A DNA stretch of 64,000 nt from Bacteroidales bacterium (GTDB lineage Bacteria > Bacteroidota > Bacteroidia > Bacteroidales > UBA932), in contig JAFPWG010000026.1 in the NCBI GenBank assembly GCA_017395045.1, positions 1-64,000 of the forward strand, written 5' to 3'. Of this stretch, positions 40,918 to 48,800 are shown piece by piece (within the stretch, counting starts at the first letter, position 1; each line of letters begins with the position of its first letter). The notes below the pieces were generated by a model. The model was not told where the DNA came from, did no database searches, and worked only from the letters and a program-made list of their open reading frames with translations. Both the position numbers and the translations under genes were made by a program.

Positions 40918-42507
40918 TTACGGAAGGATGGCGTCGTCCAGGCCGGTGAAATCGTACCGGTAGAGATAGGAGGTCTTTTCGCAGTCGTCGCCGATCCAGA
41001 TGCAGCTGCGCTCGTGATCGATGCAGATGGCCTCCGGATTGTCGGTGCCCTTCATGGTGTAGGACCCGAACAGCGTTTCGGCATCCCCGCTGAGGGCGAA
41101 GAACTTGTGGGACTCGGAATCCAGGATCCACAGCCAGTCCGTGAGCGGGTCATAGCACACGTCGGCGATTTCGGTAATCACAGGAAAGATCTTTCGCATC
41201 TCCTTTTTCCACAGTACCTCGCCGGTTGCCAGGTCGCAGCAGAAGAGCCAGGAACCCGTCTGCATGCCCGCAAGGATCTGGCCGTCCTTGTAATAGGTGA
41301 GTCCCTCGAGGCCGGCATTGCCGAAGCTGCTGGTGCCGGCGATCGTAAAGAGCTTGGTCCGCTTGTTATAGTCCGGACCGGGAACGCGATAGATGCTCAC
41401 CGGCTCCTCGTTGCCGATGAGAAGGTCTCCCGTGGCAGGGTCGATGGTAACGGCCTCATGCTCTCCGGACATGCTGATTTTCTCCAGCACCTCGCCCTCG
41501 AAGGAAATCTTTCCCAGGGGCCCGTTGTCATCCACGGCCCAGAGGAACGTCCCGTCGGCACTGAGCCACAGGCCGGAGAGTTCGTTGAATTTCACCGAGA
41601 ACTTGGTTCTTTCGCCCATTTCAGGCATTTTGGGCTCCGGTCCGGAGTAGGGGACCAGAGAAGCGGTAATGTCGCCCAAATCGGTGATTTTTCCCTTTTC
41701 CAGGGAGAAGTCCGTGTCCACGGTGTAGGCCATGGGCCAGGCTCCGTCCTTTCCCAGATAGAGCGTGAACCCTTTCTTGAGGGTCACGCCGCCGGGATAC
41801 CAGAAACTGGCGACTCCGTCGGTAATGTCCCCGTACAGGAAAGGATAGCCGTCCACGCGGGGCGAAGCCGGGACTTTACCGGTCGAATTATAGTCGGCGG
41901 AATAGCTCAGGACGCGGAGGCCCGGCCGCTGGTTGCCGGCGAGGGCAAAGGAATCATAGTCCCCGGACACCGAGAACCGGAATCCGGCCGTCGCGTCGGT
42001 AAAGGCGAAATCGGTCCCTTTCAGGTAGGCGAGGCAAAGCGGAACATCCCATTGCTTGAAGTCGATGTTGCTGTCCATGAGGCCGTCGCCGGGAACAGCC
42101 GCCTGGGCGGGGTACACGGCGTACAGGAAATCCGGAAGGGCCAGGAACTCCATCATGCCTTCGTCCAGGTGCAGCGTGGCGGTTTTCCCGTCGGAAGAGA
42201 TGTCGCTCGCGGCGAGGGTAAACGTCTTGGCGCCGGTGAAATAAGAACCGTGGACATAGATCTGGTCACCCGCGGCCCAGGTCCCTTTCAGGGCCGATGC
42301 CGTGAAGGTGTAGTCGCCGGCCTTGGGCTTCCCGTCGTCCTGCTCCTTGTCCGTGTCTTTCTCTTTATCGTTATCTTTATCCTTATCCTTGTCTTCCGGG
42401 GTTTCCTGTTCCTGTTCGGGCTGGTCTTCCTGCGAGCAGGAAAGGCAGCAGGGAAGGAAAGCCAGCGATGCGATGATGGCAAGAATAGGGAAAAGAGTCT
42501 TTTTCAT
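40918..42507 (-). CDS. Lipoprotein with fimbrillin-like and SdiA-regulated beta-propeller domains
   Basis: The protein has 529 residues with a lipobox (ASLAFLPCCLSCSQEDQ), then an acidic Lys/Asp/Glu repeat linker (about 28-60, DKDKDNDKEKDTDKEQ). Residues about 65-275 resemble a fimbrillin-like beta domain. From about 285 the sequence follows the SdiA-regulated/esterase-like propeller family: FNELSGLWLSADGTFLW, EHEAVTIDPATGDLLIGNE and NAGLEGLTYYKDG. The propeller type is shared with phytase-like and esterase-like proteins. The role is unknown; surface placement is expected. Confidence 0.75.
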   Translation of the reverse strand: MKKTLFPILAIIASLAFLPCCLSCSQEDQPEQEQETPEDKDKDKDNDKEKDTDKEQDDGKPKAGDYTFTASALKGTWAAGDQIYVHGSYFTGAKTFTLAASDISSDGKTATLHLDEGMMEFLALPDFLYAVYPAQAAVPGDGLMDSNIDFKQWDVPLCLAYLKGTDFAFTDATAGFRFSVSGDYDSFALAGNQRPGLRVLSYSADYNSTGKVPASPRVDGYPFLYGDITDGVASFWYPGGVTLKKGFTLYLGKDGAWPMAYTVDTDFSLEKGKITDLGDITASLVPYSGPEPKMPEMGERTKFSVKFNELSGLWLSADGTFLWAVDDNGPLGKISFEGEVLEKISMSGEHEAVTIDPATGDLLIGNEEPVSIYRVPGPDYNKRTKLFTIAGTSSFGNAGLEGLTYYKDGQILAGMQTGSWLFCCDLATGEVLWKKEMRKIFPVITEIADVCYDPLTDWLWILDSESHKFFALSGDAETLFGSYTMKGTDNPEAICIDHERSCIWIGDDCEKTSYLYRYDFTGLDDAILP

Positions 42508-42517
42508 GGCCTAACAG

Positions 42518-43216
42518 TTATTTTGCCAGTGCGTAACCGCGTTCCACGGTCCCGTCCGCAGCTATGATGAAATAAATGGGAGTCAATTGAATGTCGAAGA
42601 CGGCCGAGCCCTGTTCGGGGAACAGGTACTCCCAGTCCGGGACGGCGGGTCGGGGGCCCTGCCCCAGGCAGACGGCGATCTTGGGGAGGCCGCTCCACTC
42701 GGGGGCCGCGGCCAGTTTCTCCAGCGCCTCCCGGCAGGAAGGGCAGCTGAGGTCCAGTACCAGCACCAGGGTACGGGTGTCGAAGGAAGAGATTCCGGGA
42801 ACGGTGGCTTTGCCGCCTTCCACGTTGTACAGGATCCAGTCCCGCTTCTGCAGGAAAGGTTCGCAGTCACTCAGGGTCAGGACGCCGTCCTCCACCATCC
42901 TGTCGACGGCTTTGGAGTACAGGGCGGCGTTCCGGCAGGGGGAGACCGGGCTGTAGAAAGCCATGTCCACCCACTCTGCATAAAGATAACAGGCCACGGT
43001 GTCTTGCTTCAGTTTGTCGAAGAGGACATCCAGGGCTGCCAGGGCATCGGCTTCCGGTGCTGCTACGGCCAGTTCGGCAAAATCCGCGAACTGGTCTTCG
43101 GCGGCCCGGATATCCGAGTAATCTATACTGCGGCTGTCCCAAAAGTTCCTGACACTTGTCTCCGTACAGGAAACAAGTGTCAGAAACAGGAGGGATAGCA
43201 GCCTCAGCGGTTTCAT
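42518..43216 (-). CDS. DUF5106/thioredoxin-like lipoprotein
   Basis: The protein has 232 residues with a lipoprotein signal (LLFLTLVSCTET). A helical middle (about 25-130) resembles DUF5106. The C-terminus has a thioredoxin-like fold with VLVLDLSCPSCREALEKLA, a CxxC-type CPSC motif. Proteins of this kind are thought to act in thiol redox or folding at the envelope. The start overlaps the stop of the upstream DUF4874 gene by one base, and the SdiA-regulated-type gene follows 10 bases on. Confidence 0.75.
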   Translation of the reverse strand: MKPLRLLSLLFLTLVSCTETSVRNFWDSRSIDYSDIRAAEDQFADFAELAVAAPEADALAALDVLFDKLKQDTVACYLYAEWVDMAFYSPVSPCRNAALYSKAVDRMVEDGVLTLSDCEPFLQKRDWILYNVEGGKATVPGISSFDTRTLVLVLDLSCPSCREALEKLAAAPEWSGLPKIAVCLGQGPRPAVPDWEYLFPEQGSAVFDIQLTPIYFIIAADGTVERGYALAK

Positions 43217-44625
43217 TATTCAACCGTGATTTCTTTCAGGACGTTGAATCCTGTCTTTTCGTCCCAGACGTTCTCGTTGGCCAGCCGGATGGCGAAGCGG
43301 GGATTGTCCTTCAGCGTGGCCTTCGGATCCGGAAGGTACAGGTTCAGGACATATTTCCCGGGAGTAGCGGGGAGCTTGATGGTCTGGTCCAGGGTGAAGG
43401 TGCCGGAATGCCAGGTGCGCGGATCGGAATTGACGGGATAAGATTTTACAGTCTTTCCGTCGGAGGAGGAAATCACCAGGAAGGCGTCGCGCGGATTCAT
43501 CGGGGCGGCGAAGCCCACGTTCTCCATGTTCAGGACCACGTGATAATCGGAATCGGCCTTGGCGGTCGCGGAGAAGCCTCCCTCGCGCAGCACCAGGCGG
43601 TAGCCCAGGCGCTTATCAACCTCATCGAAGCAGTTCTGCTGCTTCCAGCGGCCCAGGACCTGCGGATGATAGCTGATGTGCAGGTAGGAGAAGTGGTATT
43701 TCTCCATGGTGGTAATGGCACCGTCGTAGTTCTCACCGTCTTCGCAGTCGCAGTATTTCGACAGGCCGCAGGACTCTCCGCCCATGATGGTATAGCGGGT
43801 CTCGGCCATCCAATATTCGCGGTCGGTCTTGCCGTTGAAGGTGCCCGTGTCAGACTCGGACGCCAGGAAACAGTCGTTGTGACCGGCGATGCGCGCCTTT
43901 ACGGTCGGAGCGTGCGCTTCCGCAGCGGTGAGCGTGTCGGCCAGGGCATACCCGTAGATCTTCATCTTGAAGGCAGGGGTGCGGACCTCGACCTGCCGGT
44001 CATCGGGAAGGGCGTCCAGGAGAGCGTCCAGCAGATGCTTGCGCGGCAGATAGTGCTCCGTTCTGTAGGGATTCATGTAGAAGTTTTCGGTGTAATACCA
44101 TTCTCCCCATGAGCCCACGAATCCGGCCTGCATCACATAGATGACGTCGGAATACTCCTGAAAGATGGGCTTCAGCTGGGCGACGTGACGCAGAACCTGC
44201 TCTTCGGTGGCATCCCAGGGACGGTCTTTCTCGGAATAGCCGTTGGAGTAAGCAAAGCGTATCAAGGCCTTTGCACCGTTCTCGCGGATGACCTGGAAGT
44301 TTTTCCGAATCAGGGCAAGATACTCGTCTGCGATGTCGCAGGCGACATAGTCGGTCAGATAATACTCGAAAAGATAGAGCGAGCGTCCGGCTGCGCGGGC
44401 TACGTCGATGGCTGCGGCGGTAAGCGGATTCGCCGTCGCATTGTGCGTTTCCCGGGTCGCGTAGAAACCGCGTTCGGGATTCGGGAATACGGCGTCGGAT
44501 TCCGTATAAGTCACTTTTTCAAGTCCGGCGAAGGGATCGTCCTCGCCGCCTTTCCCCTTGTTGCACGCGGTCGAAAGGACCAGAAGGAGCACACAGGGAA
44601 GGAAATACAGATTCTTTGCTCTCAT
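43216..44625 (-). CDS. DUF4874/DUF4832 lipoprotein, probable glycoside hydrolase-like
   Basis: The protein has 469 residues with a lipobox (LLVLSTACNKGK). Residues about 35-290 match DUF4874: AVFPNPERGFYA, YLFEYYLTDY, AKALIRFAYSNGY, DVIYVMQAGFVGSWGEWYY, a barrel with acidic residues at the expected strand ends. Residues about 320-465 form the DUF4832 beta domain. Such proteins occur in PULs and are predicted glycan-active. It lies 2 bases after the third CBM9-like lipoprotein gene. Confidence 0.78.
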   Translation of the reverse strand: MRAKNLYFLPCVLLLVLSTACNKGKGGEDDPFAGLEKVTYTESDAVFPNPERGFYATRETHNATANPLTAAAIDVARAAGRSLYLFEYYLTDYVACDIADEYLALIRKNFQVIRENGAKALIRFAYSNGYSEKDRPWDATEEQVLRHVAQLKPIFQEYSDVIYVMQAGFVGSWGEWYYTENFYMNPYRTEHYLPRKHLLDALLDALPDDRQVEVRTPAFKMKIYGYALADTLTAAEAHAPTVKARIAGHNDCFLASESDTGTFNGKTDREYWMAETRYTIMGGESCGLSKYCDCEDGENYDGAITTMEKYHFSYLHISYHPQVLGRWKQQNCFDEVDKRLGYRLVLREGGFSATAKADSDYHVVLNMENVGFAAPMNPRDAFLVISSSDGKTVKSYPVNSDPRTWHSGTFTLDQTIKLPATPGKYVLNLYLPDPKATLKDNPRFAIRLANENVWDEKTGFNVLKEITVE

Positions 44626-44627
44626 TA

Positions 44628-45386
44628 TTACGGGCGTTTTACGGTGAGAAGCTTGCTTTTCCCGTTGGGGTTATCGTCATTGGAGTCGGCGTTGGGAAGG
44701 ATGCCCACAGAACTCCAGGCCTGCTGGATATCCATGCCGAAACCGAAGGTGTCTCCCAGCGGAACGGGCTGGCCGGGGAACATCTCGAACAGCATGGCCA
44801 TTTCATACTTGCCGTCCTTGCCGGTCCCGTTGAACAGGCCGCTGCCGCTGGCGACGACGTCCTCCCACTCCCAGCCTTCCTTTTGAGGTTCTCCTGTCCA
44901 GAAGGAGAGGGAAGGATCGAAGATGGAGATGGCGTCATTCCGGAAGAAGTGGCCTTCTCCCATATACTCGATGCAGCCCGGGGTCCACTGGTTGGCGCAG
45001 CCGCCGGTGGTTTCGTCGTTGTCCGCATCGAAATAGACATGTCCCTGGACGTCGCTCTTGTCAGGAATGGCAGCGTCGTCGTATTCGAAATAGACGAACA
45101 TGTACATTTCGTCCACAAACACCTTCAGCACCTTCAGGCCCGTTTTGAGCGCATTTTCGGCGCAGGAAGCTACGACGACCTTGGAGGCGTCCAGTTTGTC
45201 CCAGTCGGAGAAATCGCCGTCAACGGTGATGGGGGCCACATACTGGTCCGGCTCCGGTTCCGGTTCCGGCGTCGGCTGTTCATCATCCGGCTTCGGATCG
45301 GGCTTGGGCGTAGGATCGTTGCTGGGTTTGCTGCAGGAAATGGCGAATGTGGCCAGAAGGGCCATGAGGATATAGATTTTCTTCAT
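44628..45386 (-). CDS. CBM9-like surface lipoprotein, third paralogue
   Basis: The protein has 252 residues with a lipobox (ATFAISCSKPS), a Pro/Glu-rich linker, then APITVDGDFSDWDKLDASK, the first strand of a CBM9-like sandwich. GHVYFDADNDETTGG and FGFGMDIQQAW follow. It resembles the products of 45481-46230 and 46257-47024 in layout and first strand. By position after SusD it is probably a surface glycan-binding protein. A strong terminator separates it from the second paralogue, and no exact promoter is seen before it, so it may depend on read-through. Confidence 0.75.
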   Translation of the reverse strand: MKKIYILMALLATFAISCSKPSNDPTPKPDPKPDDEQPTPEPEPEPDQYVAPITVDGDFSDWDKLDASKVVVASCAENALKTGLKVLKVFVDEMYMFVYFEYDDAAIPDKSDVQGHVYFDADNDETTGGCANQWTPGCIEYMGEGHFFRNDAISIFDPSLSFWTGEPQKEGWEWEDVVASGSGLFNGTGKDGKYEMAMLFEMFPGQPVPLGDTFGFGMDIQQAWSSVGILPNADSNDDNPNGKSKLLTVKRP

Positions 45387-45420
45387 GTTGATTATTGTTT
45401 CTCCGAACGTGACGGTTTTA

Positions 45421-45463
45421 AAAAAAAGGCCATAGGCCGGCACAGAGTGTCGCGCCTATGGCC
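45421..45463 (-). terminator. Strong terminator inside the PUL operon
   Basis: GGCCATAGGC (45428-45437) pairs with GCCTATGGCC (45454-45463). The inner part CGGCAC / GTGTCG extends the stem to 16 pairs with a 3-base loop. On the minus strand it is followed by TTTTTTT (45427-45421). It should end most transcripts that come from SusC through the second CBM9-like gene, with partial read-through into the accessory genes. Confidence 0.85.
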
Positions 45464-45480
45464 ATAAGAAAGGGAGTCAA

Positions 45481-46230
45481 TTACTTGACGACGGTAACCT
45501 TGAGCTTGGGAGCTATACCGCTGGTGTTGTCGTCGGTAATGGGGGCGCAAGGAAGGACACCGGCCGTGGTCCAACTGACGGAAAGCATGGCACCCATGGT
45601 GAAGGTGTCGGCGAATTTCACGGTTTCCTCCAGCATTTCACGCATGATGGAGAACTCTACCTTACCGTTGACAAGGTCAGCGGAGCTGGCGCAGAAACCG
45701 GCAGCGGGTACGAACGCACCCCAGGCGTCATCATCACCATGATCAACAGAGGGATCGGCCCAGGTCCAGGAGTTTGCACCGACCTCGCCCCACCACTTGA
45801 AGAGGCTGGCGTCCCAGTCATCGAGACCACCTTCGAAGAGCCACTCGTTGTCGGGCTCATTCCAGAAATCAGCGTAACCGCCGGTCTCTGCGGAATTGTC
45901 GGCGTTCATGAAGACATCCCAGGAGATGGGAGCGCCTTCTTCCTGAGGGGTGAATTCGGCATACATGAAGATATAGTGCTCGTCGGCATACACCTTGAGG
46001 GTCTTGAGAGCATCATACTTCGGATCGCTCGGGCAAGTGGCGGTTGCCACCTTGGAAGCGTCGAGCTTGGCCCAGTCGGCGAAGTCACCGTCGATGGTGA
46101 TCGGAGCGACATACTCGGGTTCCGGTTCGGGTTCCGGTTCCGGAGTCGGGGTCGGGGTCGGAGTCGGTTTCTTGCTGCAAGCAACGATAACCATGGCGGC
46201 GATAGCCAGGAAAGAGAGAATTTTCTTCAT
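45481..46230 (-). CDS. CBM9-like surface lipoprotein, second paralogue
   Basis: The protein has 249 residues with a lipobox (AAMVIVACSKKPT), a Pro-Thr/Glu-Pro linker and the shared start APITIDGDFADWAKLDASK. It continues with a CBM9-like sandwich (YIFMYAEFTPQEEG, VFMNADNSAETGG, FTMGAMLSVSWTTAG). The probable role is surface glycan binding alongside SusD. The start is the second of two close ATGs (46236 and 46230), chosen to match the paralogues (MKKILSFLAIAAMV). It is the last gene before the internal terminator. Confidence 0.77.
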   Translation of the reverse strand: MKKILSFLAIAAMVIVACSKKPTPTPTPTPEPEPEPEPEYVAPITIDGDFADWAKLDASKVATATCPSDPKYDALKTLKVYADEHYIFMYAEFTPQEEGAPISWDVFMNADNSAETGGYADFWNEPDNEWLFEGGLDDWDASLFKWWGEVGANSWTWADPSVDHGDDDAWGAFVPAAGFCASSADLVNGKVEFSIMREMLEETVKFADTFTMGAMLSVSWTTAGVLPCAPITDDNTSGIAPKLKVTVVK

Positions 46231-46256
46231 ATCCATACTAAGTTTAAAGTGTTCAA

Positions 46257-47024
46257 TTATTTAACAGTGGTCACCTTCAGCAGGTGGCCCCAACCCTTGG
46301 CGTTGTCATCCGTGACGGGGCCGTCAGGCATGTTGGCGAGTTCGCCCCAAGAAGGAGTGTAGAAACGCACACCGGCGTAGAACTCATCGCCCATCGGCAT
46401 GGGAACGTCGCTCTTGAGGGCAGCGCCGTTGAACATATCACGGGTGAGGGCAATCTCATACTTGTTGCCATTTCCAGCACCTTCGCAAAGGCCGCCTTCC
46501 TGAAGAGCCACCCAACCGTCGATTCTCTGATGGAGGGTACCGTCGAAAGACTTCCAGGCACCGTCCTGGGCGAGGCTGCCTTCGATAATGAAGTCATAGG
46601 CATCCAGGGAGTAGTTGGCGTAACCGGTGGTGAATTCACCGTCGGTGTTCAGATTGAGGCGGATAGGAAGACCGAGCGGTTCTCCCTCGTCATTCGTTCC
46701 ATTGGCACCAGCCAGGAGATCGCCAATCTGTGCGTTGTCATACTCCAGATAGAAGAAGACATACGCCTCGTCAGCATAAACGCGGATTTCCTTGACGGCG
46801 TCCCAAGGGGAAGCGGCGTCGGACTTGGCGGAGGCCACCTTGGTGGCATCGAGCTTGGCCCAGTCGGCGAAGTCACCGTCGACGGTGATGGGCATCACAT
46901 ACTCGGGTTCCGGTTCCGGTTCCGGTTCGGGATCCGGGTTCGGATTCGGTTTCGGAGTGGGAGTCTTGCTGCAGGCAACAAGCACCATGGCAGCGATGGC
47001 CAGGAATGAAAGTACCTTTTTCAT
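46257..47024 (-). CDS. CBM9-like surface lipoprotein, first paralogue
   Basis: The protein has 255 residues with a lipobox (AAMVLVACSKTPT), a linker of Pro-Glu repeats encoded by a short GGTTCC-type DNA repeat, and MPITVDGDFADWAKLDATK at the start of the CBM9-like domain. Later segments are YVFFYLEYDNAQIG, IRLNLNTDGEFTTGYANY and FYAGVRFYTPSWG. The first 20 residues are nearly the same as in the second paralogue, which points to tandem duplication. The start at 47024 is the ATG before the signal, and an earlier in-frame ATG at 47069 touches the SusD stop. Confidence 0.77.
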   Translation of the reverse strand: MKKVLSFLAIAAMVLVACSKTPTPKPNPNPDPEPEPEPEPEYVMPITVDGDFADWAKLDATKVASAKSDAASPWDAVKEIRVYADEAYVFFYLEYDNAQIGDLLAGANGTNDEGEPLGLPIRLNLNTDGEFTTGYANYSLDAYDFIIEGSLAQDGAWKSFDGTLHQRIDGWVALQEGGLCEGAGNGNKYEIALTRDMFNGAALKSDVPMPMGDEFYAGVRFYTPSWGELANMPDGPVTDDNAKGWGHLLKVTTVK

Positions 47025-47069
47025 TGTGTTGATAATTAATAAGTTAGTAAATGGTTTGGTGTTGAACAA

Positions 47070-48788
47070 TTATCTGGGATTCTGCTCGATGTCGCTCACC
47101 AGAATCTCGTCGTCCGGAATCTGGTAAGGGATGCGCAGGTCGTTGCAGTCCACCACCTCCCAAGGCTGGACACCGGCGAAGCGGCGGTCCATGCTCAGAC
47201 GGTTGCGATAGACGTCGAAGGCACGGTGGCCTTCAAAGCAGAGCTCCATGCGGCGCTCGTCCAGGACGACCTCGAGGGCGCTCTTGTACTCGTGCGTCTT
47301 GCACTCAGCCAGGTTGGCCCACTCGTGGATGCCGGCCCGCTTGCGGAGGATGTTGATGTCCTTGATGGCGGCCTCATCCTGGCCCAGCTTGGCCTCGACT
47401 TCGGCGCGGTTCAGGATGATCTCCGCCCAGCGGAGGATGACCGGGGAGGAAAGGTTGGGATCTCCGTCCTGCCAGGCAAACTTGGACATGTAGTACTGCG
47501 GATAGGTGTTGCGGACACCGGAGGCGAAGTCGGTGTTGTCGCGGACGAACACCTGGGTCTCCTGACCTTCGTAGTTGATGAAATACTGCGGGTAGCCGTT
47601 GTTGACGCCCGGCTTGGACTTGTACACGGTCGTGTAGGTCTTGCCCTGATAGGAGAAGGTATAGTTCCCGTTTTTGTCAGGGGTAAGTCCCTTTCCGTTA
47701 CCGGCTACGATGGCGTTGGGACGGAAGTTGTTGACGCCGTCGTTGATGGGCCAGTGGACCATCTTGGTACCGTCGTTGAGCTGGCCGTACAGGCTGAAGT
47801 AAGCGGCGAAGCGCTTGTCGTCCGGATAGCGCTGGAAGAGTTCGATGAGCGGGTCGGCCCAGTACATCTCGCCCCAGCCTTCACCGCCGGTGCCGTTGGT
47901 GGAATAGTACATGGAGCCGATGGAGCCGCGGGCCTGGGTATCGGTCGGGTTGTGTGCAAGACACCAGATGGTTTCCTTGGCGGTACGGGCATTGGCGAAG
48001 TAGGTGGGCAGGTCGGCAGTGGCCATGAGGTTGGCCGAAGGATCGCTGCCCAGCAGTTCGTTGCAAAGGTCCAGGCACTCCTGGTTCTTCTCCATGTACA
48101 GGTACACGCGGGTGAGGAGGCCGGCAGCGGCTTCATAGGAAACGAATCCCTTGTCGCCGCGCGGGCTCTTGCCCTTCATCAGTTCCATGGCCTTCTGGAG
48201 GTCAAGGACGATCTGGTCGTACACCTCGCCCACCGTGGCGCGGTGGGTTTCGGAGCAGTCCGTAGAGGTACGGAGCACGACGCCCAGGTTATCACGGCCC
48301 AGGGCATACTGCTTCGCATACAGTTCCACCAGGTGGAAGTGACCGATGGCACGGAAGAAGTAGTTCTCACCCAGCATATGGTCGGTGAGGGCGCTTGCGC
48401 CTTCCTCCATGGCTTCGATGTTGGAATTGGCGGCATAGATCACCTTGTAGGCGATCCACCACATGTAATAGTTGGACTTCTGGGCGCCGAAATCGTTGTA
48501 ACGGATCTGCTGGCACAGAGGGTCGGAGGTTTCACCGGAGAGGCAGACGTTGTCGCCGCGGAACTCGGTCATCTGGAAGATAAGACGGGCATACTCCATA
48601 CCGTCGATGCTCTTGCCACGGTATGCCACGTTGTCCTTGAACAGCGAGTAGATACCGTCCGTGGTATAGACCGCTGCATCCGGATTCGCCTTCAGCATGT
48701 TGGAAGTCATCACGTCTGACCGGTAGAAGTCCATGTTGCAGGCTGCCAGGGTCAGGAGGGCGATTCCGAGGGTTATAAGCTTTTTCAT
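47070..48788 (-). CDS. susD: SusD-like outer-membrane glycan-binding lipoprotein, copy 2
   Basis: The protein has 572 residues with a lipobox (IALLTLAACNMDFYRSD). It follows the SusD fold, with TPR-like helices (EEGASALTDHMLGENYFFRAIGHF) and the typical end (LNRAEVEAKLGQDEAAIKDINILRKRAG, then VLDERRMELCFEGHRAFDVYR). It is strongly similar to the adjacent SusD throughout, for example in the GSMYYSTNGTGG and KSKPGVNNGYPQYFINY regions. It would bind the glycan over the SusC pore. Two SusD genes after a single SusC is less usual. Confidence 0.92.
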   Translation of the reverse strand: MKKLITLGIALLTLAACNMDFYRSDVMTSNMLKANPDAAVYTTDGIYSLFKDNVAYRGKSIDGMEYARLIFQMTEFRGDNVCLSGETSDPLCQQIRYNDFGAQKSNYYMWWIAYKVIYAANSNIEAMEEGASALTDHMLGENYFFRAIGHFHLVELYAKQYALGRDNLGVVLRTSTDCSETHRATVGEVYDQIVLDLQKAMELMKGKSPRGDKGFVSYEAAAGLLTRVYLYMEKNQECLDLCNELLGSDPSANLMATADLPTYFANARTAKETIWCLAHNPTDTQARGSIGSMYYSTNGTGGEGWGEMYWADPLIELFQRYPDDKRFAAYFSLYGQLNDGTKMVHWPINDGVNNFRPNAIVAGNGKGLTPDKNGNYTFSYQGKTYTTVYKSKPGVNNGYPQYFINYEGQETQVFVRDNTDFASGVRNTYPQYYMSKFAWQDGDPNLSSPVILRWAEIILNRAEVEAKLGQDEAAIKDINILRKRAGIHEWANLAECKTHEYKSALEVVLDERRMELCFEGHRAFDVYRNRLSMDRRFAGVQPWEVVDCNDLRIPYQIPDDEILVSDIEQNPR

Positions 48789-48800
48789 GTCGAAATTCTG

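Noticed and set aside
45421-45463. A riboswitch or attenuator before the third CBM9-like gene
   Set aside because: One simple long stem with a U-run is present and no alternative pairing or conserved aptamer core is seen; a plain terminator explains it.
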